A stretch of 34,198 nucleotides of DNA from Rubrivivax sp. (GTDB lineage: Bacteria > Pseudomonadota > Gammaproteobacteria > Burkholderiales > Burkholderiaceae_C): NCBI GenBank assembly GCA_026125665.1, contig JAHCKS010000058.1:1-34198 (forward strand). Direction: 5' to 3'. Below the pieces are notes generated by a model. The model saw only the letters and a list, made by a program, of their open reading frames with translations, ran no database searches and had not been told where the DNA came from. A program made the translations under genes and the position numbers. Below, piece after piece: positions 12,072 through 19,985 of this stretch (position 1 is the first letter of the stretch; each line of letters begins with the position of its first letter).

Positions 12072-13490
12072 ATGAACGCACCCCACGACCCCATCCACCC
12101 GCGCGGCGCAGTGCGCCCGGTGCCGCCGGCGATGCTGCGGGCCCTGCGCGAGCGCTTCGGCGAGCGCTGCTCCACCGCCGCCGCGGTGCGCGAGCAGCAC
12201 GGCCGCGACGAGTCCGTGTACGCCGCCACGCCGCCGGAGGTGGTGCTGTTCTGCGAATCGACGGCCGACGTGGCCGCGGCGGTGAAGCTGGCGCACGAGC
12301 ACGCCGTGCCGGTGATCCCGTTCGGCGTCGGCAGCTCGCTCGAAGGCCACGTGCTCGCGGTGCAGGGGGGCATCACGCTCGACCTCGGGCGCATGGACAA
12401 GGTGCTGCGCATCGACGCCGAGGACCTGACGGTGACGGTGCAGCCCGGCGTCACGCGCGAGCAGCTGAACCGCGAGATCAAGGACACCGGCCTCTTCTTC
12501 CCCATCGACCCCGGTGCCAACGCCACGATCGGCGGCATGACGGCCACGCGCGCCAGCGGCACGAACGCCGTGCGCTACGGCACGATGCGCGAGAACGTGC
12601 TCGGGCTGGAGGTCGTCAACGCCAGCGGCGAGGTGATGCGCACCGGCACGCGCGCCAAGAAGAGCAGCGCCGGCTACGACCTCACCCGCCTGTTCGTCGG
12701 CAGCGAAGGCACGCTGGGCGTCATCACCGAGATCACGCTGAAGCTCTATCCGCTGCCCGAGGCGGTGAGCGCGGCGATCTGCCACTTCCCGAGCGTCGAC
12801 GCGGCGGTGCGCACGACGATCCAGGTCATCCAGATGGGCGTGCCGATCGCGCGCTGCGAGCTGCTGGACGCCAACGCCATCCGCGGCGTCAATGCCTACG
12901 CCAAGCTCGGCCTGCGCGAGCAGCCGATGCTGCTGATGGAGTTCCACGGCAGCGAAGCGGGCGTGGCCGAGCAGGCGGCCGCCGTGCAGGACATCGCGCG
13001 CGAGCACGGCGGCGCCGACTTCCAGTGGGCCACCACGCCCGAGGAGCGCACGCGCCTGTGGCAGGCGCGGCACAAGTCGTACTTCGCGGCGCTGCAGATG
13101 CGCCCGGGCTGCCGCTGCCAGAGCACCGACACCTGCGTGCCGATCTCGCGCCTGGCCGAGAGCATCAACGAGAGCATCGCCGAGAGCGACGCGGCGGGCA
13201 TCCCGTACTGGATCGTCGGGCACGTGGGCGACGGCAACTTCCACCTCAGCTGGCTGCTCGACCCGAACGACCCGAAGGAGGTGGCCGAGGTCGAGCGCCT
13301 GGGCGTGCAGATGGTGCAGCGGGCGCTGCGCCTGGAAGGCACCTGCACCGGCGAACACGGCGTGGGCCTGCACAAGATGGGCTACCTGCTCGACGAGGCG
13401 GGCCCGGCGGCGGTGGAGATGATGCGCAGCATCAAACGCACGCTCGACCCGCGCAACATCATGAACCCGGGCAAGGTGTTCGCGCTCTAG
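12072..13490 (+). CDS. FAD-linked oxidoreductase, D-lactate dehydrogenase (cytochrome)/GlcD type
   Basis: 472 residues. It has the vanillyl-alcohol-oxidase-type FAD domain, with VPVIPFGVGSSLEGHV as the pyrophosphate loop and FFPIDPGANATIGGMTATRA for the flavin. The FAD-oxidase C-terminal domain follows, with GHVGDGNFH, GEHGVGLHKMGYL and the final NIMNPGKVFAL. Such enzymes oxidise D-2-hydroxy acids (D-lactate, glycolate or D-2-hydroxyglutarate) and pass electrons to cytochrome c or quinone. No GlcE or GlcF partner is nearby, which favours a single-subunit D-lactate dehydrogenase. The ATG has GGAGAG about six bases upstream. It converges with ccmI. The exact substrate cannot be told from sequence. 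Confidence 0.92.
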   Translation: MNAPHDPIHPRGAVRPVPPAMLRALRERFGERCSTAAAVREQHGRDESVYAATPPEVVLFCESTADVAAAVKLAHEHAVPVIPFGVGSSLEGHVLAVQGGITLDLGRMDKVLRIDAEDLTVTVQPGVTREQLNREIKDTGLFFPIDPGANATIGGMTATRASGTNAVRYGTMRENVLGLEVVNASGEVMRTGTRAKKSSAGYDLTRLFVGSEGTLGVITEITLKLYPLPEAVSAAICHFPSVDAAVRTTIQVIQMGVPIARCELLDANAIRGVNAYAKLGLREQPMLLMEFHGSEAGVAEQAAAVQDIAREHGGADFQWATTPEERTRLWQARHKSYFAALQMRPGCRCQSTDTCVPISRLAESINESIAESDAAGIPYWIVGHVGDGNFHLSWLLDPNDPKEVAEVERLGVQMVQRALRLEGTCTGEHGVGLHKMGYLLDEAGPAAVEMMRSIKRTLDPRNIMNPGKVFAL

Positions 13491-13536
13491 CTGCGGCCCT
13501 GTTCCGTCGCCGGCGCCGGCGCCGCCCGCCACGCGT

Positions 13537-13557
13537 CGCCTGCCGCTGCGGCAGGCG
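13537..13557. terminator. Candidate two-way terminator between the flavoprotein gene and ccmI
   Basis: CGCCTGCCG and CGGCAGGCG form a perfect 9-bp stem around a CTG loop in the 89-base gap between two converging genes. No T-run follows, so activity is inferred from position and stem strength. Confidence 0.55.
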
Positions 13558-13579
13558 CCCAGGCGCGGCGGTGGCCGCC

Positions 13580-14851
13580 TCAGCGCCGCACGGTGCCGAT
13601 CTCCACCGAGACGCTGCGTGCGGCCGGCGACCCGGGAGCCACCGGCGCGGAAGCGCCCTCGAGGTCGCCCGGCTGCGGTGTCGCCTGGCCGGACTTGCTG
13701 ACACGCGCGGTCACCACCACCTGCTGCACCGACGACAGCCGCGCCGCCGGCGACATCGCCTGGCTGTCGTCGAGCGTGAAGGCGGCGGGCAGTTCGGCCA
13801 CGCGCTTGCGCACGATGGCCAGCGGCATGCCACCACCGCCCGCCGCACCAGCGGCCCGCGCGAAGATGAAGACGACGTCCTCCGGCGACGCCTGGGCCGC
13901 CAGCGCCGGCGCAAGCCGCACGGTGCCGGTGATCGTCGGGCCGGACGGGGCATCCACTGCGCTCGCCGCCCTTGCGGCAGCCACGGGCGGCGCGGCCTCG
14001 GTCGGCGCCGAGGCCGCGGCCGACTGCCGCCGCTGGGCCTGCGCCACCCCCTCGCGCGCCAGCTCGACCAAGCCGTCGCCGGCCGGGCCGATGGCCACCA
14101 CCTCCTGCCAGCGCTTCGCGGCGCCGGCGTAGTTGCCACGCTGGTACTCCAGCGTGCCCACGAGCACCAGCGCCTTGACGTGGCGCGGGTCGAGCTTGAG
14201 CGCGCGCTCGAGCAGCCGCGCCGGCTCGCCTTCGAGCGTGCGGCCGTTGAGCACGCCAAGCGCGTCGGCGTAGTCGGTCAGCAGCGAGGCGTCATCGGGC
14301 TTGAGCGCCAGCGCCTTGCGGTAGGCCGCCGCGGCCTCGTCGTGCCGGCCGAGCGACATCTGCGAGCGCGCGAGGAGCGACCAGCCTTCGACGTCGCCGG
14401 GCTCCTTGTCGAGCCGCTCCTGCAGCTGCTTGATGAGCGCGTCGATCTGCTCCCCGCCGGTGCGTTGCGGTGCGCCGGCGCCCCCACCGGCTTGCTGCTC
14501 GAAGCCCGGGGGCGGCGTGCCGACCGCGCGCGGCTGGCCCTTCCAGCCGTAGCCGACGAAGGCCACCACCAGTGCAAACGGCACGGCCACGGCCCAGAAG
14601 CGCAGCGACGTGCGGTGCGCAGGCTGCTCCGGCGCAGGTGCGGCCGCAGACGGCACGGCAGCCGCCGCCGGCGGGCTGGCCGCTTCGGCCGCCGGCTGCT
14701 GCGCAGGCGGCTCGAGCACCGCGGCCACGATGCGCTGCTCGATCTCGGCGCGCCGCGCGGCGTGCGCCTCGGCATCGACCGCGCCCGCTTCCTTGCGGGC
14801 CTGCAGTTCGCGCCACTGCCGGCGCAGGTCGTCCAATGTCGAGTCGGTCAT
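13580..14851 (-). CDS. ccmI: Cytochrome c maturation protein CcmI (CycH)
   Basis: 423 residues. CcmI delivers apocytochromes to the CcmF/CcmH haem ligation complex in the periplasm. The N-terminus opens directly with the usual cytoplasmic-loop sequence (LDDLRRQWRELQARKEAG, then AEIEQRI). An Ala/Pro linker, one transmembrane helix (84-102), TPR repeats (about 135-270, with GWSLLARSQMSLGRHDEAAA) and a C-terminal beta-rich domain (307-420, with MPLAIVRKRV and FTLDD) follow. Most CcmI proteins have another transmembrane helix before that loop; it is missing here. The ATG overlaps the ccmH stop by four bases, so no upstream extension in this frame would be natural. It is the last gene of the operon. 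Its C-terminal domain is echoed by the protein at 30729-31250. Confidence 0.93.
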   Translation of the reverse strand: MTDSTLDDLRRQWRELQARKEAGAVDAEAHAARRAEIEQRIVAAVLEPPAQQPAAEAASPPAAAAVPSAAAPAPEQPAHRTSLRFWAVAVPFALVVAFVGYGWKGQPRAVGTPPPGFEQQAGGGAGAPQRTGGEQIDALIKQLQERLDKEPGDVEGWSLLARSQMSLGRHDEAAAAYRKALALKPDDASLLTDYADALGVLNGRTLEGEPARLLERALKLDPRHVKALVLVGTLEYQRGNYAGAAKRWQEVVAIGPAGDGLVELAREGVAQAQRRQSAAASAPTEAAPPVAAARAASAVDAPSGPTITGTVRLAPALAAQASPEDVVFIFARAAGAAGGGGMPLAIVRKRVAELPAAFTLDDSQAMSPAARLSSVQQVVVTARVSKSGQATPQPGDLEGASAPVAPGSPAARSVSVEIGTVRR

Positions 14852-15435
14852 GTCGCTTTTCGTTGCTGCGCGCCTGCGCCGCCCTGGCCCTCGTCGTCCT
14901 CATCGACGCCGGGGTCGGGCTCGAACGCGTCGTCGCCGGCTCGCGCGCGGCGCCTGAGCACGAACACCAGCACGAGCAGGCCGCCGGCGAACAGCAGGCC
15001 CGGGCCCAGCCACAGCAGCGCCGTGCTCTCCTTCATCGGTGGGCGGTAGAGCACGAAGTCGCCGTAGCGCGCCGTCATGTAGTCGAGCACCTCGCGTTCG
15101 CTCCTGCCCTGGCGCAGCATGTCGCGCACCTGGTTGCGCAGGTCCTGCGCCAGGCCGGCGTTGGAATCGGCGATGGTCTGGTTCTGGCAGACCAGGCAGC
15201 GCAGCTCGGCGGCGAGCTTGAGCACGCGCGCCTCGAGCTCGGGGTCGGCCGCGGCGGGCTGCGCCGGAGCAGCCAAAGCCGGCGCCACCGCAACCGCAGC
15301 GAGCGAGAGCAGCCAGGCAGCCACCGCGGATCCGGCTCTGCCGGGCCGCCGGCGGCGCCCCCTCGGCCACGAAGTGGCCCTCGCCGGGCCACGGGGGAGC
15401 GCCGCAGGCGCTTCGGGGGGGGCGAAGTCACCCAT
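14848..15435 (-). CDS. ccmH: Cytochrome c maturation protein CcmH, with an unusual N-terminal extension
   Basis: 195 residues from this ATG. CcmH is a periplasm-facing thiol-disulfide protein that reduces apocytochrome CXXCH cysteines. The defining LRCLVCQNQTIADSNAGL carries Cys80 and Cys83. AREVLDYM-type and YGDFVLYRPP segments and a C-terminal membrane helix (about 139-160) follow, then an acidic tail. The signal-peptide core (AAWLLSLAAVAVAPALA) begins only near residue 39, behind an Arg/Pro-rich lead encoded by a palindromic sequence (15354-15411). The ATG overlaps the last eight bases of ccmG, which fits coupled translation. A GTG at the codon of Val38 is an alternative start that would remove the lead, but it has no clear ribosome site. 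The gene overlaps ccmI by four bases. Confidence 0.92.
   Translation of the reverse strand: MGDFAPPEAPAALPRGPARATSWPRGRRRRPGRAGSAVAAWLLSLAAVAVAPALAAPAQPAAADPELEARVLKLAAELRCLVCQNQTIADSNAGLAQDLRNQVRDMLRQGRSEREVLDYMTARYGDFVLYRPPMKESTALLWLGPGLLFAGGLLVLVFVLRRRARAGDDAFEPDPGVDEDDEGQGGAGAQQRKAT
15354..15411. repeat. Nested palindromic element inside the 5' end of ccmH
   Basis: The outer arms GGCGCCCCC (15354-15362) and GGGGGAGCGCC (15393-15403) pair with one bulged A. They enclose GGCCAC-GAA-GTGGCC (15365-15379). GCGCC-GCA-GGCGC (15399-15411) forms an overlapping alternative hairpin, followed by a run of G. It looks like an intergenic repeat element that has become coding sequence at the start of ccmH. 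Confidence 0.6.
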
Positions 15436-16027
15436 CGATCGCCTTCAACAGCGGCTCGATCTTCTCGCGCATCACCGCGGGCGTCACCGGCCCGACGTGC
15501 TTGAAGCGCACGATGCCCTGGCGGTCGATGACGAAGGTCTCCGGCACACCGTACACGCCCCAGTCGATGGCCACCTTGCCGTCACCGTCGAACAGCGACA
15601 TCGCATAGGGGTCGCCCAGCTGGCGCAGCCACGGCTGCGCCTGCGCGCGCTGGTCCTTGTAGTTCAGGCCCACCACCGGCACCCGGCTGCGGCGCGCGAA
15701 GTCCACCCACAGCGGATGCTCCTCGCGGCACGGGCCGCACCAGCTGGCCCACACGTTCAGCACCCAGGTGCGGCCGCGGAAGGCCTCCTGCGTGACGATC
15801 CGGCCGGGGTCGTCCAGCCGCGGCAACGCGAAGGCGGGCGCCGGCTTGCCGACGAAGGGCGAGGGCACCTCGCGCGGGTTGAGCGACAGGCCGCGCCCAA
15901 GCAGCACTGCCAGCACGCCGAATGCCAGCAGCGGCACCAGGAACAGCGCCAGCCGCCAGCGGCGTGCCGGCGTCGCCGCTGTCGTCGACTGCTGCCCCGG
16001 TGGTGCAGCTGGCGCCACGCCACTCAT
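15428..16027 (-). CDS. ccmG: Cytochrome c maturation thioredoxin CcmG (DsbE)
   Basis: 199 residues. CcmG is a membrane-tethered periplasmic thioredoxin that keeps apocytochrome and CcmH thiols reduced. It has a short cytoplasmic N-terminus, one transmembrane helix (25-44), the motif KPAPAFALPRLDD and the active site WASWCGPCREEHP, with Cys97 and Cys100. Further on are the thioredoxin-fold VVGLNYKDQ and the cis-proline segment YGVPETFVIDRQG, where the GVPET motif is typical of DsbE. The ATG overlaps the ccmF stop codon in the four bases ATGA. The longer frame upstream inside ccmF is excluded. Confidence 0.96.
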   Translation of the reverse strand: MSGVAPAAPPGQQSTTAATPARRWRLALFLVPLLAFGVLAVLLGRGLSLNPREVPSPFVGKPAPAFALPRLDDPGRIVTQEAFRGRTWVLNVWASWCGPCREEHPLWVDFARRSRVPVVGLNYKDQRAQAQPWLRQLGDPYAMSLFDGDGKVAIDWGVYGVPETFVIDRQGIVRFKHVGPVTPAVMREKIEPLLKAIDG

Positions 16028-18132
16028 GCCCGCTGCGCCGGCGCTTGCAGCGGCCCGGCGTCGCGCGCCTGCTCGGCCGCGAGGCGCTGGCGGTAGCGCC
16101 GGTCGCCGGCGGCCAGCAGGCCGCCGAGCGCCATCAACGCGCAGCCACCCCAGATCCAGTCGACAAAAGGCTTGATGTAGATGCGCACGATCCACGCGCG
16201 GCCGTCGTCCACGGGCTCGCCGAGGGAGACATACAGGTCCTGCGTCAGCCGGGTCGAGATCGCCGCCTCGGTCATCGGGTTGTCCTGCACGCGGTAGACG
16301 CGTTTCTCGGGCAGCAGGTCGATCACCTTCTTCTTGGCCGCGCCCTCGCCCCGGGTCACTTCCACCCAGCCCTGCACGGCGCGGTAGTTCGGGCCGTCGC
16401 GCTCGCGCAGCCCCTGCAGCGTGAAGGTGAGGTCATCGATCGTCACGAAGTCGCCAGGGGCCATCTTCACGTCGCGCTCGACCTCGAAGGTCTTGACCAT
16501 CGTCACGCCGAAGATGAAGACGGCGATGCCCAGGTGCGCCACCCACATCGCGGCCACCGACCGCGGCACGAGCGGCGCGCGTTCGGCGAAGGCGCGCGGC
16601 ACCGCCTTCAGGCGCGCCGCCAGCGACACCGGGCCGAGGTGACGCGGGCGCAGCCGCTCCCAGGCGTCGGCGGCAAGCGAAGCCACGACCCACCAGGCCA
16701 TCAGGAGGCCGAGCGTGGCCAGCCACGAGATGCCGCCCGCGCCGCGCACGTGGTACAGGGCCTGCAGCCCCGTGGCGACGACCGCCACCAGCAACGCCCA
16801 GCGCAGGCGGCGCGCCAGGTCGGGCAGCTCGGCGTGCTTCCAGCGCGCGAGCGGCCCCACGCCCATCAGGAAGACCAGGGGCGCCATCAGCGGCACGAAC
16901 ACGGTCTCGAAGTACGGCGGGCCGACCGAGATCTTGCCCATGCCCAGCGCATCGAGGGCCAGCGGGTACAGCGTGCCCAGCAGCACGGCGCCGCAGGCGG
17001 CGACGAGCATGACGTTGTTGGCCAGCAGCGTCGTCTCGCGGCTGGCCCAGTGGAAGCGTGCGCCGAGCCCCACCGTCGGCGCACGCCAGGCGTACAGCGT
17101 CAGCGAGGCACCGACGACGACGACGAGGAAGCCGAGGATGAACAGGCCGCGCGCCGGGTCGGTGGCGAAGGCGTGCACCGACGACAGCACGCCCGAGCGC
17201 ACGAGGAACGTGCCGAGCAGCGACAGCGAGAACGCGATGATGGCCAGCAGCACGGTCCACGACTTGAACGCGCCGCGTTTTTCGGTCACTGCCAGCGAGT
17301 GGATGAGCGCGGTGCCGACGAGCCACGGCATGAACGAGGCGTTCTCCACCGGGTCCCAGAACCACCAGCCGCCCCAGCCGAGCTCGTAGTAGGCCCACCA
17401 GCTGCCGAGCGCGATGCCCACCGTCAGGCAGGCCCACGCGGCCACCGTCCACGGCCGCGTCCACCTCGCCCAGGTGGCATCCAGCCGCCCGCCGATGAGG
17501 CCGGCCACGGCCAGCGCGAAGGCGACCGAGAAGCCGACGTAGCCCATGTACAGCATCGGCGGATGGATGACCATGCCCGGGTCCTGCAGCAGCGGGTTCA
17601 GGTCGCGGCCGTTGGCCGGCACCGGGAACAGGCGCTCGAACGGGTTCGACGTGGTCAGCGTGAACAGCAGGAAGCCCACCGCCACCGCGCCCATCACGCC
17701 GAGGATGCGCGCCACCACCTCCGCCGGCAGCGCACGGCTGAAACGCGCCGCCGCTGCCATCCAGCCGGCCTGCATCAGCAGCCACAGCAGCAGCGAGCCC
17801 TCGTGACCGCCCCACACGCCGGCCACGCGATAGGCGAGCGGCAGCTCGAGGTTGCTGTGCATCGCCACGTACAGCACCGAGAAGTCGTTGCGCACGAAGG
17901 CGGCCGTCAGACAGGCGTAGGAGACAACGACGGCGGCGCCGAAGAGGTAGGTGAGCGGGCGAGCGGCGGCCACCCACTGCGTGCGCGAACGTGCGAGCAG
18001 GCCCGGCGCGCCGGCCGCCGCCGTCGGCGAGATGAGCGAGCCGGTGATCGGCAGCACCGCCAGCAGCAGCGACAGGCCGAGCGCCACCCAGAGGAAGAAG
18101 TGGCCGAGTTCGGGGAGGAGTGAGCCGAGCAT
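16024..18132 (-). CDS. ccmF: Haem lyase subunit CcmF
   Basis: 702 residues, a large polytopic inner-membrane protein that attaches haem to apocytochrome c from holo-CcmE, together with CcmH and CcmI. It carries the tryptophan-rich periplasmic WWD motif (GWGGWWFWDPVENASFMPWL) with conserved histidines in GVWGGHEGSLLLWLL and VIHPPMLYMGY. A large C-terminal periplasmic domain (about 560-660, with MAPGDFVTIDDLTFTLQGL) follows, then a final membrane helix. The start MLGSLLPELGHFFLW is typical. It lies 40 bases downstream of ccmE and overlaps ccmG by four bases. Confidence 0.97.
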   Translation of the reverse strand: MLGSLLPELGHFFLWVALGLSLLLAVLPITGSLISPTAAAGAPGLLARSRTQWVAAARPLTYLFGAAVVVSYACLTAAFVRNDFSVLYVAMHSNLELPLAYRVAGVWGGHEGSLLLWLLMQAGWMAAAARFSRALPAEVVARILGVMGAVAVGFLLFTLTTSNPFERLFPVPANGRDLNPLLQDPGMVIHPPMLYMGYVGFSVAFALAVAGLIGGRLDATWARWTRPWTVAAWACLTVGIALGSWWAYYELGWGGWWFWDPVENASFMPWLVGTALIHSLAVTEKRGAFKSWTVLLAIIAFSLSLLGTFLVRSGVLSSVHAFATDPARGLFILGFLVVVVGASLTLYAWRAPTVGLGARFHWASRETTLLANNVMLVAACGAVLLGTLYPLALDALGMGKISVGPPYFETVFVPLMAPLVFLMGVGPLARWKHAELPDLARRLRWALLVAVVATGLQALYHVRGAGGISWLATLGLLMAWWVVASLAADAWERLRPRHLGPVSLAARLKAVPRAFAERAPLVPRSVAAMWVAHLGIAVFIFGVTMVKTFEVERDVKMAPGDFVTIDDLTFTLQGLRERDGPNYRAVQGWVEVTRGEGAAKKKVIDLLPEKRVYRVQDNPMTEAAISTRLTQDLYVSLGEPVDDGRAWIVRIYIKPFVDWIWGGCALMALGGLLAAGDRRYRQRLAAEQARDAGPLQAPAQRA

Positions 18133-18172
18133 GGGCAGGGGCCGTGGCTTGTGGGTGGATGTGGCGGCCCGA

Positions 18173-18661
18173 TCAGGGCTTCGGGGCCGCGCCGCCAGCG
18201 CCTTCGCCGGTGACGAGCGTGCGCGCCGCGCGCTCCGGGTGGCCGGCCTTCTTCAGCGCCTCGGCCGCCTCGGGCGGCATGTAGTTCTCGTCGTGCTTGG
18301 CGAGCACTTCGCGCGCGACGAAGACACCGCCTTCCAGCTTGCCCTGCGCGACGACGCCCTTGCCCTCCTTGAAGAGGTCGGGCAGCACGCCCTCGTAGCG
18401 CACCGGCACCGTCTTGGCCGAGTCGGTGACGACGAAGCTGACGCGCACGCCGTCGCGCTTCACGCTGCCCGGCTCGACGAGGCCGCCGATGCGGAACGTG
18501 CGGCCGGCCGGCGCCTCGTGCGCCGCCACCTGCGTGGGCGAGTAGAAGAAGACGAGGTTGCTGCGGAAGGCGTTGAAGACGAGCGCGGCGATGGCCCCGG
18601 CCGCCAGCAGCAGCAGCCCGGCCACGATGAGCCTGCGTTGGCGCGGTTTCAGGGTCGACAT
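18173..18661 (-). CDS. ccmE: Periplasmic haem chaperone CcmE
   Basis: 162 residues. CcmE binds haem covalently through a histidine after loading by CcmC and hands it to CcmF. It has an N-terminal anchor helix (about 10-29, [20 protein letters not shown]) and the OB-fold sequence [16 protein letters not shown], then VRVSFVVTD and [19 protein letters not shown]. The haem-binding motif HDENY has His123 and Tyr127. The start [11 protein letters not shown] is preferred because it gives the normal short lead before the anchor helix. It lies four bases downstream of ccmD. Confidence 0.97.
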   Translation of the reverse strand: MSTLKPRQRRLIVAGLLLLAAGAIAALVFNAFRSNLVFFYSPTQVAAHEAPAGRTFRIGGLVEPGSVKRDGVRVSFVVTDSAKTVPVRYEGVLPDLFKEGKGVVAQGKLEGGVFVAREVLAKHDENYMPPEAAEALKKAGHPERAARTLVTGEGAGGAAPKP

Positions 18662-18665
18662 GGCT

Positions 18666-18890
18666 TCAGGACTCCTCTTGGCGGGCACCGGGCGCGGGCC
18701 CGGGCGCCGGACCTTCGAGCGTAGCGTCATCGGCCGAAGCCTCGGCAGCTTCGGCCAGCGCGCGGCGGTGCCGGCGCGCGACGAGCCAGGGCTCGGCCAG
18801 CAGCGCGGCCAGCGCTGCCCCGTACGAGCCCCAGACGAAGAGCCCGTGGCCGCCCATCGCGAAGAACTCGCTCGCGCTGCCCCAGTTCAT
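18666..18890 (-). CDS. ccmD: Cytochrome c maturation protein CcmD
   Basis: 74 residues, a small one-helix membrane protein that helps release holo-CcmE from the CcmABC complex. It shows the usual aromatic-rich opening ([20 protein letters not shown]), one transmembrane helix ([18 protein letters not shown]) and a basic cytoplasmic start ([10 protein letters not shown]). A Pro/Gly/Ala tail follows. Its ATG overlaps the ccmC stop codon in ATGA, and its position between ccmC and ccmE confirms the identity. Confidence 0.93.
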   Translation of the reverse strand: MNWGSASEFFAMGGHGLFVWGSYGAALAALLAEPWLVARRHRRALAEAAEASADDATLEGPAPGPAPGARQEES

Positions 18891-19714
18891 GCCGCGCGCT
18901 CCTGCGGGGCTTGCGGTCCCTGCGGGCCTTGCGGGCCGGCCGGCGGCAGCCCGCCGGCGCCGCCGGCGGCGGCCAGCTCCTGCACCCACTGCGTGTGCCG
19001 CTCGCGCGCCAGCACCATCGCGCGCGCCCGCATGAACACCACCGCGAAGGCGTACGCCCAGCAGGCCAGCGTCGTCAGCAGCAGCGCGGTGAGCATCGTC
19101 TGCGCCATCTTCGGCGCCGCCGTCATGCTGATCGTGGCGCCCTGGTGCAGCGTGTTCCACCACTTCACCGAGAAGTAGATGACCGGGATGTTGATGCTGC
19201 CGACCAGCGCCAGCAGCGCGCCGGCCTGGTCGGCGCGGCGCGGTTCGTCGATGGCGTTGACGAGCGCGAGGTAGCCGAGATAGAGGAAGAAGAGCAGGAG
19301 CTCGGAAGTGAGCCGCGCGTCCCACACCCACCACGTGCCCCAGGTCGGCTGGCCCCACAACGCACCGGTGACGAGCGCGAGCGCCGTGAACATCGCCCCG
19401 GTAGGCGCGATGGCCCGCGCCAGCACCGAGGCCATGCGGGCGTTGAAGGCCCAGCCGATGGCGGCCCAGAAGGCCATCGCCAGGTACAGGATCATCGACA
19501 GCCAGGCCGCCGGCACGTGGATGAAGAGGATGCGATAGCTCTCGCCCTGCGTCGCATCGGTCGGCGCGACGAAGAAGCCGACGTACAGGCCCGCGATGCC
19601 GCACGCGATGGCCGCCGCCCACAGCCACGGCAGCGCGGCGCCGGCCAGCCGATAGAAGCGCATCGGGGCGGCGAAGGTGTAGAGGCGCAGGCGGTCTGCG
19701 GCGCGGGAGGTCAT
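18887..19714 (-). CDS. ccmC: Haem exporter/handling protein CcmC
   Basis: 275 residues with six predicted helices. CcmC presents haem to CcmE at the outer face of the inner membrane. It has the WWD-type motif (WGTWWVWDARLTSELLLFFL), with a conserved His in ILFIHVPAAWLSM and another in KWWNTLHQGATI. The C-terminus has an unusual Gly/Pro/Gln-rich tail (about 245-275) that is probably disordered. The start MTSRAADRLRLYTFAAP has GGGAGG just upstream. A 271-base gap separates it from ccmB and may contain its own promoter. Confidence 0.96.
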   Translation of the reverse strand: MTSRAADRLRLYTFAAPMRFYRLAGAALPWLWAAAIACGIAGLYVGFFVAPTDATQGESYRILFIHVPAAWLSMILYLAMAFWAAIGWAFNARMASVLARAIAPTGAMFTALALVTGALWGQPTWGTWWVWDARLTSELLLFFLYLGYLALVNAIDEPRRADQAGALLALVGSINIPVIYFSVKWWNTLHQGATISMTAAPKMAQTMLTALLLTTLACWAYAFAVVFMRARAMVLARERHTQWVQELAAAGGAGGLPPAGPQGPQGPQAPQERAA

Positions 19715-19985
19715 GGCGACGAGTGACGACGGCGCGCCGGCTCCGACGGGCCGGGCGGCTCGGGGCCGGGCAGGGCGGCGAGGGCCTGCGCGTGCGACCG
19801 GCCGCGCGCCAAGGCAAGAGCATGCGCGGGCTGCGCATGTTAGGCCATCGTGCACCGCCCGGCGGCGGCTGAATGGGCCCGGGTTGAATCAGGTCAAGGT
19901 GAGAGTGCTTGCCAGGCGTTGCTGCGCGTGAGCGGGCGTCATCGTGGGCCTGCCCGTGGCCGGCCGATGGCGGGCGGCCGGCCCC
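19715..19985. other. Gap between ccmB and ccmC with a possible internal promoter
   Basis: No supported coding sequence lies here, although every other junction in the operon is 40 bases or less or an overlap. It holds the FNR-like palindrome at 19884-19897. On the minus strand TAACAT (plus-strand 19837-19842) is a possible -10 box. The palindrome would then be centred about 61 bases before the predicted start of transcription, a position used by FNR-class activators. Together they suggest that ccmC-I can be transcribed separately from ccmAB. Confidence 0.4.
19884..19897. promoter_or_regulatory. FNR/Anr-like binding site upstream of ccmC
   Basis: TTGA-N6-TCAA is present in full (TTGA 19884-19887, TCAA 19894-19897), matching the core of the FNR-family consensus TTGAT-N4-ATCAA. 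The outer half-site bases differ from the best consensus. It lies about 170 bases upstream of the ccmC start. FNR control of ccm genes is known in Escherichia coli; here it is inferred from one site. Confidence 0.45.

Noticed and set aside
15300-15435. Frameshifted or broken 5' end of ccmH
   Set aside because: The frame is open from the ATG overlapping ccmG through the signal peptide to the LRCLVCQ motif. An odd leader is present, but no frame break.
15922-18123. A 733-codon plus-strand frame opposite ccmF
   Set aside because: Antisense shadow: charged low-complexity sequence over an intact ccmF.
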